A stretch of DNA of 64,000 nucleotides from Bacteroides fragilis (lineage in GTDB: Bacteria > Bacillota > Clostridia > Lachnospirales > Lachnospiraceae). Each line of letters starts with the position of its first letter. Position 1 is the first letter of the stretch. The position numbers were made by a program, and so were the translations under genes. The stretch lies in NCBI GenBank assembly GCA_023664485.1, contig JAMPFK010000013.1, positions 1-64,000 on the forward strand. The letters are read 5' to 3'. Under the pieces are notes generated by a model. The model saw only the letters and a list, made by a program, of their open reading frames with translations. It did not search any database and was not told where the DNA came from. Of this stretch, positions 1 through 8,900 are shown in pieces.

Positions 1-333
1 TTCGACAGGGGTCTTGCAGCTGGAGAAGCTATCCGCAGGCGATGCGTCAAATCGCAAATCTAAATATAAACGCTGAAGATAATTTAGCATACGCTGCCTA
101 AGGGCAGCTGTCCGCCTTAGTGCACCTGCACATTAAGAACCGGGCATCGACGATGCAGGAAACGACACCGGCAAAGCTTTGAGCCGGCGGGCGTATCATG
201 AAGCTACTGAATGTATCGGGGCGTCTGCTTCCTGATACAGGAGGGAATGAGGAGTAATCCGCAACGGCAGACTATGATAGTAGAAGGACAGGGAACAGGC
301 TTTTGGACACGGGTTCGACTCCCGTCTGGTCCA
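1..333 (+). ncRNA. ssrA: tmRNA (5' end cut by window edge)
   Basis: Transfer-messenger RNA, which rescues stalled ribosomes and tags the truncated peptide for proteolysis. The window opens inside the tRNA-like 5' part (TTCGACAGGGG, the usual D-loop-region start). A resume reading frame runs from GCA at 54 to TAA at 99-101 and encodes ANLNINAEDNLAYAA, a 15-residue tag with the hydrophobic AA end expected of a degradation tag. The 3' end shows a T-arm (ACGGG-TTCGACT-CCCGT, 309-325), the 3' strand of the acceptor stem CTGGTCC (326-332) and an A discriminator at 333. CCA is not encoded (CTT follows), so it would be added after transcription. About 15-20 bases of 5' end are missing. The tag and T-arm are seen directly; the boundaries of the internal pseudoknots were not modelled. 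Confidence 0.93.
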
Positions 334-368
334 CTTACAAAATCGGGAGAAGCGGAAGAGGTGAATGT

Positions 369-443
369 ATGCCGACGGAAAAGGAATTAACGGACTTAGG
401 CAAATTTGAGAATCGGCAGCAATCAATATGGCGAAATGGATGA
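369..443 (+). CDS. possible 24-codon leader ORF overlapping recJ
   Basis: A short ORF starts at ATG 369 behind a good AGAGGTG ribosome site (357-363) and stops at TGA 441-443. It overlaps the first codons of recJ. The recJ ATG at 428 has almost no Shine-Dalgarno sequence, and a second in-frame recJ ATG at 440 shares an ATGA with the stop of this ORF. That arrangement would suit translational coupling. The peptide (MPTEKELTDLG...) matches nothing I recognise, so it may equally be chance. Confidence 0.25.
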   Translation: MPTEKELTDLGKFENRQQSIWRNG

Positions 444-2248
444 TATCGGCGAAGAAGGCTGACTTTGCGGGAATCGCGGAAACATTTCAGATCGATCCCG
501 TTATCGCGCGTATTATACGGAACAGGGATATTGTCGGGGATGAGGAAATCGATCTGTTTCTGCATGGAACATTGGAGAATCTGCATGAACCGCGGCTGCT
601 TTATGATATGGAGAAAGCGGTCGCTTTTATGCTGTCTCAAATCGAAAAAGGGGCGTCTGTCCGGATCATCGGCGACTATGATATCGACGGTATCTGCGCC
701 GCCTATATTTTACTGCGCGGTCTGCGGTTCTGCGGGGCGGAGGCGGATACGGTCATACCGCACCGGATAAAGGACGGTTACGGGCTGAACGACAACCTGA
801 TCGAAGAGGCGCATCGGGAGGGCATCGATACGATCATTACCTGCGATAACGGTATCGCGGCCGCAGAGCAGATTTCCTATGCGAAAGAGCTGGGCATGAG
901 CGTTATTGTGACGGACCATCATGAGGTGCCTTACGAAACAACAGAAGATGGGAAGAGGAAAGAGATCCTTCCGTCGGCGGAGGCCGTTATCGATCCGAAA
1001 CAGGAGAAATGCAGTTATCCTTATGACGGCATCTGCGGCGCGGTGGTGGCTTATAAATTCGTACAGGCGCTGACCGGAGAATACGGCGGGCGGCCGGACC
1101 GGGCGCCGGAACAGGACGCGGCGCGCAGGGAGCTGCTTTGCGAGCTTTTGGAGTTCGCTGCCTTTGCTACGGTAGGGGATGTAATGGAGCTGCGGGATGA
1201 GAACCGCATTCTTGTTAAATACGGCCTGCGGCAGATCGCACGCACGAAAAATCCCGGACTGAAGGCGCTGCTGGAGGTGAACGGCCTGCAGGGAAAGCCC
1301 CTGTCGGCTTATCACATCGGTTTCGTGCTCGGCCCCTGCCTGAACGCGACGGGCAGGCTGGATACCGCCCTCAAAGCGCTGCAGATGTTTGAATGCGGGG
1401 ATTTTGCGCGGGCGGTCACGATCGCCGGAGAATTAAAGGAATTAAATGACAGCAGGAAAGAAATGACGAGGAGGGGGACAGAGCAGGCCGCGGAGATGAT
1501 AGAGGGCGGCCCCCTGAAAGCAGACCGCGTTCTGGTCGTCTTTCTGCCGGACTGCCACGAAAGCCTGGCGGGAATCATTGCCGGGAGGATCAAAGAAAAA
1601 TATCATAAGCCGGTTTTTGTGCTGACGCGGGGAGAAGAGGGCGTCAAGGGTTCCGGACGCTCGATCGAAGCTTATCATATGTATGAGGAGATGACCCGCT
1701 GTAAGCATCTTTTCACGCGGTACGGCGGGCACAAAATGGCTGCAGGCCTGTCGATGCCGGAGGAAAATATAGAAGAATTCCGGCGGATTCTGAACCGGAA
1801 CTGTCTTTTATCCGATGAAGATTTTACTGAGAAGATCGTAATCGACGTGCCGATGCCGCTGTCTTATATCCGGATGGATTTCGTGAAGCAGCTCCGGGTG
1901 CTGGAACCGTTCGGAAACGGAAACGCGAGGCCTGTTTTTGCCCGGAAAAATATACATATACTGCATGGCAGGATTCTGGGAAAAAATGAAAACGTGGGAA
2001 AGTACCGGATACAGGATGAAGAGGGAAATCTGTTCGAGATGATTTATTTTGGCGATCTGCCGGAGTGGCATACTTTTCTGGCGGAGAATTTCGGGGAAAA
2101 AGAGCGGGAAAGGCTTTATCGTGAAGGAAGCGGGAAAATTGTCATTCAAATGATATATTACCCGGACATCAATGTCTATCAGGGAAAAGAGAGTCTGCAG
2201 ATCGTAATGCAGGATTATCGGTGCGAAGAGAAGGCCCAAAACCCATAG
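428..2248 (+). CDS. recJ: single-stranded-DNA-specific exonuclease RecJ
   Basis: Cytoplasmic 5'-3' ssDNA exonuclease used in recombinational and mismatch repair. At 606 aa it has the normal length for the core enzyme. The DHH phosphoesterase motifs are intact: DYDIDG at about residues 82-87 and TDHHEVP with D163-H164-H165. The DHHA1 nucleic-acid-binding motif GGHKMAAG lies near residue 433, followed by an OB-like C-terminal domain. ATG 428 gives the family-like N-terminus MAKWMISAKKADF but lacks a good ribosome site; ATG 440 is the alternative. The gene sits 95 bp after tmRNA with no terminator recognised between them, and 49 bp before the sugar kinase, so co-transcription with that gene is likely. 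Confidence 0.96.
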   Translation: MAKWMISAKKADFAGIAETFQIDPVIARIIRNRDIVGDEEIDLFLHGTLENLHEPRLLYDMEKAVAFMLSQIEKGASVRIIGDYDIDGICAAYILLRGLRFCGAEADTVIPHRIKDGYGLNDNLIEEAHREGIDTIITCDNGIAAAEQISYAKELGMSVIVTDHHEVPYETTEDGKRKEILPSAEAVIDPKQEKCSYPYDGICGAVVAYKFVQALTGEYGGRPDRAPEQDAARRELLCELLEFAAFATVGDVMELRDENRILVKYGLRQIARTKNPGLKALLEVNGLQGKPLSAYHIGFVLGPCLNATGRLDTALKALQMFECGDFARAVTIAGELKELNDSRKEMTRRGTEQAAEMIEGGPLKADRVLVVFLPDCHESLAGIIAGRIKEKYHKPVFVLTRGEEGVKGSGRSIEAYHMYEEMTRCKHLFTRYGGHKMAAGLSMPEENIEEFRRILNRNCLLSDEDFTEKIVIDVPMPLSYIRMDFVKQLRVLEPFGNGNARPVFARKNIHILHGRILGKNENVGKYRIQDEEGNLFEMIYFGDLPEWHTFLAENFGEKERERLYREGSGKIVIQMIYYPDINVYQGKESLQIVMQDYRCEEKAQNP

Positions 2249-2297
2249 CGGGGTTTCGGGGACGATGTGCCGCCAGGGGCGGCGGAAAGGTGTGCAT

Positions 2298-3230
2298 ATG
2301 ATACTTACAGTAACATTGAACCCGGCGGTTGATAAAATGTATACTGCCGGAGAACTGATTACGGGGCATACGAACAGAATGCGCACGGCGATGTCTTTTG
2401 CAGGCGGAAAAGGCATCAACGTGGCGAAGGTGCTGCGGCAGTACGGGCAGCTCGTGTGCGCGACCGGTTTTCTGGGCGGTTATGCGGGGGATTTTATTGA
2501 AGATACGCTGCTCGATAAACGGGTAGAGTGCCAGTTCATCCGGGTAGAGGGTGAGACGAGGAGCAATATCAATATTCTGGCGGACGACGGTTATGCGACG
2601 GAAATCATAGAGCCGGGGCCGCTTATCGGGGAGGAGCCGTTAAAAGAATTTCTCACGCTGTATGATGAGCTGGCGGAACAATGCGAGATCGTCGTTCTGT
2701 CGGGAAGCGCGGCCAGAGGCCTCCCGGAGGATATTTATAAGACGCTGATTGAAAAGGCGCGTTTAAAAGGGATCAGGACGATGCTCGATGCAAGCGGGGA
2801 AAGCCTGCGGCGCGGCATAGAAGCCAAACCGTATTTCGTGAAACCGAATCAGAAGGAATTAGAATATATCGCCGGGCATAAACTGATAAACAGGGAAGCG
2901 GTCATCGAAGCCGCGGTAGAGCTTCACAGGAGAGGGATCGGCCATGTGGCCGTATCGATGGGAAAGAACGGTTTATTGTATGTCTGCAGCGGCGGCGTGG
3001 TATATTATGCCAGGGCGGAAAATGTTCAGGCGTTGAATACGGCGGGCTGCGGCGACTGCGTGGCGGCGTCCTATGCGATGTCCTTTATGAAAAGGGATTC
3101 AAAGGAAGAGGCGATACGGCGGGCTGCGGCCATTTCAGCGGCCAATGCGACAACCCTGAAATGTGTGGACGTCCCGTTCGGCATGGCGGAAGAATTGTAT
3201 GAGAGCATTACGGTAGAGAAATTGAGGTAG
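2298..3230 (+). CDS. PfkB-family hexose-phosphate kinase (1-phosphofructokinase type)
   Basis: ATP-dependent sugar-phosphate kinase of the ribokinase/PfkB fold, closest in appearance to 1-phosphofructokinase (FruK) and tagatose-6-phosphate kinase (LacC). The N-terminus MILTVTLNPAVDKMY and the AGGKGINVAKVL substrate-binding segment are typical. The catalytic NTAGCGDC motif near residue 250 carries the conserved Asp of the usual GAGD. ATG 2298 was chosen because it begins the family N-terminus; an upstream in-frame ATG at 2265 would add 11 unsupported residues. No PTS transporter or DeoR regulator is adjacent, so this is not a standard fru operon and the exact substrate is undecided. A strong terminator follows. 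Confidence 0.85.
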   Translation: MILTVTLNPAVDKMYTAGELITGHTNRMRTAMSFAGGKGINVAKVLRQYGQLVCATGFLGGYAGDFIEDTLLDKRVECQFIRVEGETRSNINILADDGYATEIIEPGPLIGEEPLKEFLTLYDELAEQCEIVVLSGSAARGLPEDIYKTLIEKARLKGIRTMLDASGESLRRGIEAKPYFVKPNQKELEYIAGHKLINREAVIEAAVELHRRGIGHVAVSMGKNGLLYVCSGGVVYYARAENVQALNTAGCGDCVAASYAMSFMKRDSKEEAIRRAAAISAANATTLKCVDVPFGMAEELYESITVEKLR

Positions 3231-3241
3231 GGAACACACCG

Positions 3242-3270
3242 AAAAAGCCTGAGGAATCTCAGGCTTTTTC
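3242..3270 (+). terminator. Rho-independent terminator after the PfkB kinase
   Basis: AAAAAGCCTGAG-GAAT-CTCAGGCTTTTTC forms a 12-bp stem with a 4-base loop and an embedded T run. It ends the recJ-kinase unit. Confidence 0.93.
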
Positions 3271-3421
3271 GTATTTTCTTATGAGGGGGGAGATAGTGAG
3301 TTATCAACTATCCTGATTATTATCATAATTTGTAAATGTGTCTAAACTGTGTTTTCTTTCTTATAAAAATATAAACTAACCTTAATAAAAACATAAAGTT
3401 CCATAAAGAAAATGTGAAAAG

Positions 3422-3450
3422 TTGAAAAAGAGTGTATTTCGTGATATTTT
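3422..3450 (+). promoter_or_regulatory. probable sigma-A promoter of the murE operon
   Basis: TTGAAA (3422-3427), a 17-bp spacer and TATTTT (3445-3450) sit in an AT-rich gap (3300-3490) ahead of murE. A second -10-like TATAAT at 3452-3457 lies just downstream. The rest of the gap holds nothing else recognisable. Confidence 0.55.
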
Positions 3451-3495
3451 ATATAATGAGATTACATGTTCATAAGAACAGATAATGGAGGTTAT

Positions 3496-4992
3496 ATGAG
3501 CAGATTAAGGGAATTACTGGCGGATTTGGAGTATGAGTGTATCAGAGGTACGGAAGATATCGAGGTGACAGAGGTTGTTTATGATTCCAGAAAAGTGACA
3601 GAGGGAAGCCTTTTTATCTGTATTCCGGGCGCGAATGCAGATGGGCATGATTTTGCCGCGCAGGCCGCGGAAGCCGGGGCCCGCGGCCTCGTCGTACAGA
3701 AAGAGGTCATGCTTCCGGAAGAAGCGGAGGCGACGGTCATCCGGGTAACGGATACGCGGTATGCGATGGCCTTTATCTCGGCGGCTTATTTTGGAAATCC
3801 GGCAAAGAGGCTCAGGGTCATCGGCATTACCGGAACGAAGGGGAAGACGACGACGACTTATCTGATCAAAAGCATTTTGGAGCAGGCAGGGCACAGGGTC
3901 GGGCTGATCGGGACGATCGAAGTCATTATCGGCGATATGCATATCCATGCGGACAATACGACGCCGGAGTCCTATCTGATACAGCAGTATTTTAAACAGA
4001 TGGCGGATGAAGGATGCGATACGGTGGTGATGGAGGTATCCTCGCAGGGGCTGATGCTCCACAGGACACAGGGGTTTATTTTTGATCTGGGTATCTTTAC
4101 GAACATCGAGCCGGATCATATCGGCCCGAACGAACACAGAGATTTCGACGATTATCTGGCCTGCAAAAGCCTGCTGTTCAGACAATGCCGCGTCGGTATC
4201 GTAAATAAAGACGATGAGCACTGGGAAAAAGTGACCGCGGGGCATACCTGCCGGCTGGAGACCTACGGTATTGAGACGGATGCCGGCTTGAAGGCGGAAA
4301 ATTTACAGCTGCTGTCCGGCGGCGGGAAGCTGGGTGTTTCTTTTGACGTAAAAGGGCTCATGAATTTCCACGCGGCGATTTCCATGCCGGGCCGGTTCAG
4401 CGTTTACAACGCGCTGACGGCGATCGCTGTCTGCCGGCATTTCGGCGTGCCGGAGGAGGCGGTGCAGGGAGCGCTCGAACAGGCGAAGGTAAAAGGGCGT
4501 ATCGAGCTTGTTAAGGTATCGGAAGAGTTTACGCTGATGATCGATTATGCTCATAATGCGATGGCGCTGCAAAGCCTGCTCTCTACCTTAAAAGAATACC
4601 GGCCGCACCGGCTTATCAGCGTATTTGGCTGCGGAGGCAACCGCTCTAAGCTGCGGCGGTACGAGATGGGGGAGGTCAGCGGAAAGCTGGCGGATTTAAC
4701 GATCATTACTTCCGACAATCCCCGGTACGAAGAGCCGCAGGCGATCATCGAGGATATTAAAACGGGGATCGGGCGGACGGATGGAAAGTATCTGGAAATC
4801 TGTGACAGAAAAGAAGCGATCGCCTATGCGATAGCACACGGAGAGCCGGGCGATATTATCGTGCTGGCAGGCAAAGGGCACGAAGATTATCAGGAGATAA
4901 GAGGGGTCAAATATCCGATGGATGAGCGGGAGCTGATTCAAAGCGTGATGAGAGCTTCCGGGTCTGCGCAGAGCGGGACCGGGGGATTTTAG
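3496..4992 (+). CDS. murE: UDP-MurNAc-tripeptide ligase (meso-DAP adding)
   Basis: Cytoplasmic Mur ligase that adds the third amino acid of the peptidoglycan stem peptide, at ATP cost. The 498-aa length is normal. The Mur ATP-binding motif GITGTKGKTTTT begins near residue 110. The DNPR motif (about residue 407, in SDNPRYEEP) is the signature of meso-diaminopimelate rather than lysine specificity, so the wall is expected to be DAP type. ATG 3496 follows GGAGG (3487-3491) with good spacing; the upstream ATG at 3466 lacks a ribosome site. It is the first gene of a long operon and lies outside the dcw cluster at 19-33 kb. Confidence 0.96.
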   Translation: MSRLRELLADLEYECIRGTEDIEVTEVVYDSRKVTEGSLFICIPGANADGHDFAAQAAEAGARGLVVQKEVMLPEEAEATVIRVTDTRYAMAFISAAYFGNPAKRLRVIGITGTKGKTTTTYLIKSILEQAGHRVGLIGTIEVIIGDMHIHADNTTPESYLIQQYFKQMADEGCDTVVMEVSSQGLMLHRTQGFIFDLGIFTNIEPDHIGPNEHRDFDDYLACKSLLFRQCRVGIVNKDDEHWEKVTAGHTCRLETYGIETDAGLKAENLQLLSGGGKLGVSFDVKGLMNFHAAISMPGRFSVYNALTAIAVCRHFGVPEEAVQGALEQAKVKGRIELVKVSEEFTLMIDYAHNAMALQSLLSTLKEYRPHRLISVFGCGGNRSKLRRYEMGEVSGKLADLTIITSDNPRYEEPQAIIEDIKTGIGRTDGKYLEICDRKEAIAYAIAHGEPGDIIVLAGKGHEDYQEIRGVKYPMDERELIQSVMRASGSAQSGTGGF

Positions 4993-5073
4993 ATTTATCA
5001 TGCAGATTTTTCTTTATGTGAAAAGAATGCCTGGAATACAGGTATTTTCCAGATTTTGCAGGAGCGGGAACAG

Positions 5074-7323
5074 ATGATTACAATGGAAAACGGGCGGTAT
5101 GCGGATGTTATCGTTGAGATTTCCCATGAGAAAGTCGATAAAGCGTTTCAGTATATTATCCCGGAAGAGCTGTTGGGAAAGGTGGCGCCCGGCGTCCGGG
5201 TGCATGTGCCTTTCGGTCAGGGGAATAAAGACCTGACAGGATATGTGGTCGAACTTTCCGACCGGGCGGATTATCCGGTGGAGAAGCTGAAAGAAATACG
5301 CTGTATCGACGAAAAGGGAACGACGCTGGAAAGCGGCCTGATTCAGACGGCATACTGGATGAAGAGCCATTATGGCTCCACGATGATTACGGCCCTGAAA
5401 ACAGTGCTTCCGGTCAAGCGGAAGCTGAAACGGCCGGAAAGAAAAAAGATCATGAGGCGCTGCGGCCGGGAGGAGATCGAAAGACAGATAACAGAGTGCG
5501 TGAAAAAACACCAAAATGCGAAGGTCAGGGTCTTAGAAGCGCTGCTGACGGAAGAAATACTGCCTTATACGCTGATCCGGGAAAAACTGAACGTAGCCGC
5601 GCCTACGCTGAACAGTCTGGAAAAACAGGGCGTCATCGCAATCGAAACGGAAAACTATTATCGGAATCCCGTCAGAAGAATCGCCGGACGGGAGGCTGCC
5701 AGGACATTGAGCGGAGAGCAGCGTTTTATTATAGAGGATGTTATGAAAGATTACCGGGAGGGCAGACCGGGCGCCTATTTGATCCACGGAATTACCGGGA
5801 GCGGTAAAACGGAAGTCTATCTGGGCATTATCGGACAGATGATCGCGATGGGGAAACAGGCGATCATGCTGATTCCGGAAATTGCACTGACATATCAGAC
5901 GCTTCTGCGTTTTTATAAGAGATTTGGAGACCGGGTCTCCGTCATGAATTCAACTTTGTCTATGGGGGAAAAATATGACCAGATGGAACGGGCCAGACGG
6001 GGAGAGCTGGACGTGATCATCGGTCCGCGTTCGGCGCTTTTTACGCCTTTTCCCGATCTGGGCGTTATTGTGATCGACGAAGAGCACGAGAACAGCTACA
6101 AAAGCGAAACCATGCCCAAATACCACGCGCGGGAAACGGCGATACAGATCGCGTCCATGAAAAGGGCAAGCGTGGTGCTTGGCTCCGCGACGCCTTCTCT
6201 GGAAGCCAGTTATCGCGCGGAAAAAGGGGAATATAAACGGTATCGGTTAAAAGAACGCCTGACAGGCGGTACGCTGCCGCAGGTCCATACCGTTGATCTG
6301 CGGGAGGAATTAAAGGCGGGGAACCGCTCCATTTTCAGCCGGAAGTTAAAGAGCCTGATGGAACGGCGGCTGGCGGCGGGGGAGCAGACCATGCTCTTTC
6401 TCAACCGCAGAGGGTATGCGGGCTTTATTTCCTGCCGGGCGTGCGGATATGTCATGAAGTGCCCGCACTGCGACGTTTCGCTGTCGGAGCACCGGAACGG
6501 AAAGCTGGTCTGCCATTACTGCGGCTATGAAGAAATGCGGCCGAAGCTGTGCCCTTCCTGCGGTTCCAGATATCTGCTCGGTTTTAAAGCGGGAACGGAA
6601 CAGATCGAAGAGGCCGTCTGTAAAGAATTTCCGGGGGCGCGGGTGCTGCGGATGGATGCGGATTCTACGAGAAGCAGGGAGAGTTATGAAAAGATATTAT
6701 CGGCGTTCGCGGACGGCAAAGCGGATATTCTCATCGGCACCCAGATGATCGTCAAGGGGCACGATTTTCCGAATGTAACGCTGGTCGGTATTCTGGCGGC
6801 GGATCTGTCTTTGAACCAAAACGATTACCGGGCGGGAGAACGGACCTTTCAGCTTTTGACCCAGGCGGCAGGCCGGGCGGGCCGGGGAGAAAAACCGGGG
6901 GAAGTCGTGATTCAGACTTATCAGCCCGAACATTACAGCATCGTCCACGCCGCCAATCAGGATTACGAGGGCTTTTACGAAGAGGAAATCGTATACAGGG
7001 AGCTGCTGCAGTACCCGCCGGCCGCGCATATGCTGGCGATACTCGTTATTTCCGGCACAGAAGAGCAGGGAGAGCGCACGCTGGAAAGCTTTTCACATCT
7101 GGTAAAGGAGCGTTTCGGCGCCGATAAGGCGTTGACGATGATCGGTCCCGCGCCGGCGGCCATTTCCAAAATAAACGATTTATACAGGCACATGCTGTAT
7201 TTGAAGCATTCCGATTACGAAGTGCTTGTTCAGATAAAAGATATGCTGGAAGCATATGGCAGGGAACAGGATTTAAAAAATCAGAGCGTTCAGTTTGATT
7301 TCGATCCGATGAATACATACTAA
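5074..7323 (+). CDS. priA: primosomal protein N' (replication restart helicase PriA)
   Basis: 3'-5' superfamily 2 helicase that recognises stalled forks and reloads the replicative helicase. About 749 aa. An N-terminal DNA-binding region is followed by Walker A GITGSGKTEVYL (about residue 239), the DEEH box (VIDEEHENSYKS) and a run of eight cysteines in CxxC pairs (CRACG, CPHC, CHYCG, CPSCG) that bind two zinc ions. The helicase C-terminal lobe includes the QAAGRAGRG motif. ATG 5074 follows AGGAG; TTG 5056 is in frame upstream but less likely. There is an 81-bp gap after murE without a clear terminator. Confidence 0.96.
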   Translation: MITMENGRYADVIVEISHEKVDKAFQYIIPEELLGKVAPGVRVHVPFGQGNKDLTGYVVELSDRADYPVEKLKEIRCIDEKGTTLESGLIQTAYWMKSHYGSTMITALKTVLPVKRKLKRPERKKIMRRCGREEIERQITECVKKHQNAKVRVLEALLTEEILPYTLIREKLNVAAPTLNSLEKQGVIAIETENYYRNPVRRIAGREAARTLSGEQRFIIEDVMKDYREGRPGAYLIHGITGSGKTEVYLGIIGQMIAMGKQAIMLIPEIALTYQTLLRFYKRFGDRVSVMNSTLSMGEKYDQMERARRGELDVIIGPRSALFTPFPDLGVIVIDEEHENSYKSETMPKYHARETAIQIASMKRASVVLGSATPSLEASYRAEKGEYKRYRLKERLTGGTLPQVHTVDLREELKAGNRSIFSRKLKSLMERRLAAGEQTMLFLNRRGYAGFISCRACGYVMKCPHCDVSLSEHRNGKLVCHYCGYEEMRPKLCPSCGSRYLLGFKAGTEQIEEAVCKEFPGARVLRMDADSTRSRESYEKILSAFADGKADILIGTQMIVKGHDFPNVTLVGILAADLSLNQNDYRAGERTFQLLTQAAGRAGRGEKPGEVVIQTYQPEHYSIVHAANQDYEGFYEEEIVYRELLQYPPAAHMLAILVISGTEEQGERTLESFSHLVKERFGADKALTMIGPAPAAISKINDLYRHMLYLKHSDYEVLVQIKDMLEAYGREQDLKNQSVQFDFDPMNTY

Positions 7324-7350
7324 AAGAAGAGGACAGAAAGGGAAAAGAAA

Positions 7351-7839
7351 ATGGCGATTAGAAAGATTAGGGAAATGGGAGAATTCGGAGAGTCCGTGCT
7401 GCACAAGCCGTGTAAGGAGGTTAAGGAAATTACGCCGCGGGTACGGGATCTGATCGACGATATGTTCGAGACTTTGTATGAGGCGGACGGCGTCGGCCTT
7501 GCCGCGCCGCAGGTCGGCATCCTGAAAAAGATCGTTGTGATAGACGTGACGGGCGAGGACCCGATTCTTCTGATCAATCCGAGGGTGCTTGAGACGAGCG
7601 GCGAACAGACCGGCTATGAAGGATGCCTGAGCGTGCCGGGGAAGACAGGGCGCGTGACGAGGCCGAATTATGTGAAGCTGCTCGCTTATGACGAAAACCT
7701 GAGGCCTTTTGAAATCGAGGGGACGGAACTGCTCGCGCGGGCGATGATGCACGAAATGGATCATCTCGACGGACATATTTATGTGGAAAAGGTAGAAGGG
7801 CCGCTGCAGAATGTTGAAGATGTGGAGAATGAAGAATAG
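7351..7839 (+). CDS. def: peptide deformylase
   Basis: Metalloenzyme that removes the N-formyl group from nascent proteins. The 162-aa protein has all three signature motifs: GVGLAAPQVG (about residue 48), EGCLSVP (about residue 90, metal-ligand Cys) and HEMDH (about residue 133, the two metal His and the catalytic Glu). It is followed closely by fmt, which makes the formylated initiator tRNA, so the two steps of the formylation cycle are adjacent. Confidence 0.97.
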   Translation: MAIRKIREMGEFGESVLHKPCKEVKEITPRVRDLIDDMFETLYEADGVGLAAPQVGILKKIVVIDVTGEDPILLINPRVLETSGEQTGYEGCLSVPGKTGRVTRPNYVKLLAYDENLRPFEIEGTELLARAMMHEMDHLDGHIYVEKVEGPLQNVEDVENEE

Positions 7840-7909
7840 TCAGCGTGGGAAGAGAGACCTGTGTCTCGAACATCGCTGGCTGGGAAAAAGAGGAAGGCAG
7901 GGTGATTGG

Positions 7910-8881
7910 ATGAAAATCGTATATATGGGAACGCCGGATTTCGCGGTGGGCGCGCTGCAGGCACTCGTCGAGGCAGGGCATGAGGTCGCGGCGGTCGTGA
8001 CACAGCCGGATAAGCCGAAAGGCCGGGGGAAAGAGATGCAGATGACACCGGTAAAAGCATGCGCGCTCCGTTACGGGATTCCGGTTTTTCAGCCCGCAAA
8101 GGTTAAAACGCCGGAAGCGGTGGAAACGCTGCGCAGCTATGGGGCGGACGTGTTCGTCGTGGCGGCTTTTGGACAGTTCCTTTCCGAAGAGATCCTGGCG
8201 ATGCCGCGCTATGGCTGTATCAATATCCACGCCTCCCTTCTGCCGAAATACCGGGGAGCGGCGCCGATTCAGCGCGCGATTCTGGACGGCGAAAGAAAGA
8301 CCGGCATCACGATCATGCAGATGGATAAGGGAATCGATACGGGCGATATCCTGTTGCAGCGTGTCGTGTCGATCGACGAAAAGGAAACCGGAGACAGTCT
8401 GCATGATAAGCTGGCGCACGAGGGTGCGGAATTGATCGTGGAGGCTCTGTGGAAACTGGAAGCGGGAGAGCTCGTGCCGGAAAAACAGGACGACGGGGCT
8501 TCCTGCTATGCGAAGATGCTCGATAAGTCGATGGGGAAAATCGACTGGCAGCAGAGCGCGGTACAGATCGAGCGGCTGGTGCGGGGATTAAATTCATGGC
8601 CGGGCGCGTATACTTCTTTTCATGGGAAAACTTTGAAGCTGTGGGGAAGCGAGGTCCGGAACGGCCCGCAGGAACAGGACGGCGGACGAAAAGCCTGTGC
8701 GCAGGATGGGAGCGGCTGTGTTCCGGGAACGATAACGGCGGTGGAAAAGAAAGCCTTTTATGTACAGACCGGGGCTGGCACGCTGAAAGTCACGGAAGTA
8801 CAGCTGGAAGGCAAAAAACGGATGGCGGTCCAGGCATTTCTGCCCGGCTGTCAGATGAAACCGGGAGAAACGCTGGTTTAA
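7910..8881 (+). CDS. fmt: methionyl-tRNA formyltransferase
   Basis: Formylates Met-tRNA(fMet) with 10-formyl-tetrahydrofolate for translation initiation. 323 aa from ATG 7910, which gives the canonical MKIVYMGTPDFAVG start; the open frame extends upstream to 7811 but overlaps def and is not family-like. The catalytic loop NIHASLLPKYRGAAPIQ is present and is followed by MDKGIDTGD. The C-terminal OB domain is complete. It is co-directional with def and the YugP-type peptidase, 19 bp ahead of the latter. Confidence 0.96.
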   Translation: MKIVYMGTPDFAVGALQALVEAGHEVAAVVTQPDKPKGRGKEMQMTPVKACALRYGIPVFQPAKVKTPEAVETLRSYGADVFVVAAFGQFLSEEILAMPRYGCINIHASLLPKYRGAAPIQRAILDGERKTGITIMQMDKGIDTGDILLQRVVSIDEKETGDSLHDKLAHEGAELIVEALWKLEAGELVPEKQDDGASCYAKMLDKSMGKIDWQQSAVQIERLVRGLNSWPGAYTSFHGKTLKLWGSEVRNGPQEQDGGRKACAQDGSGCVPGTITAVEKKAFYVQTGAGTLKVTEVQLEGKKRMAVQAFLPGCQMKPGETLV

Positions 8882-8900
8882 CGAAAGGAGCGGATAGATT

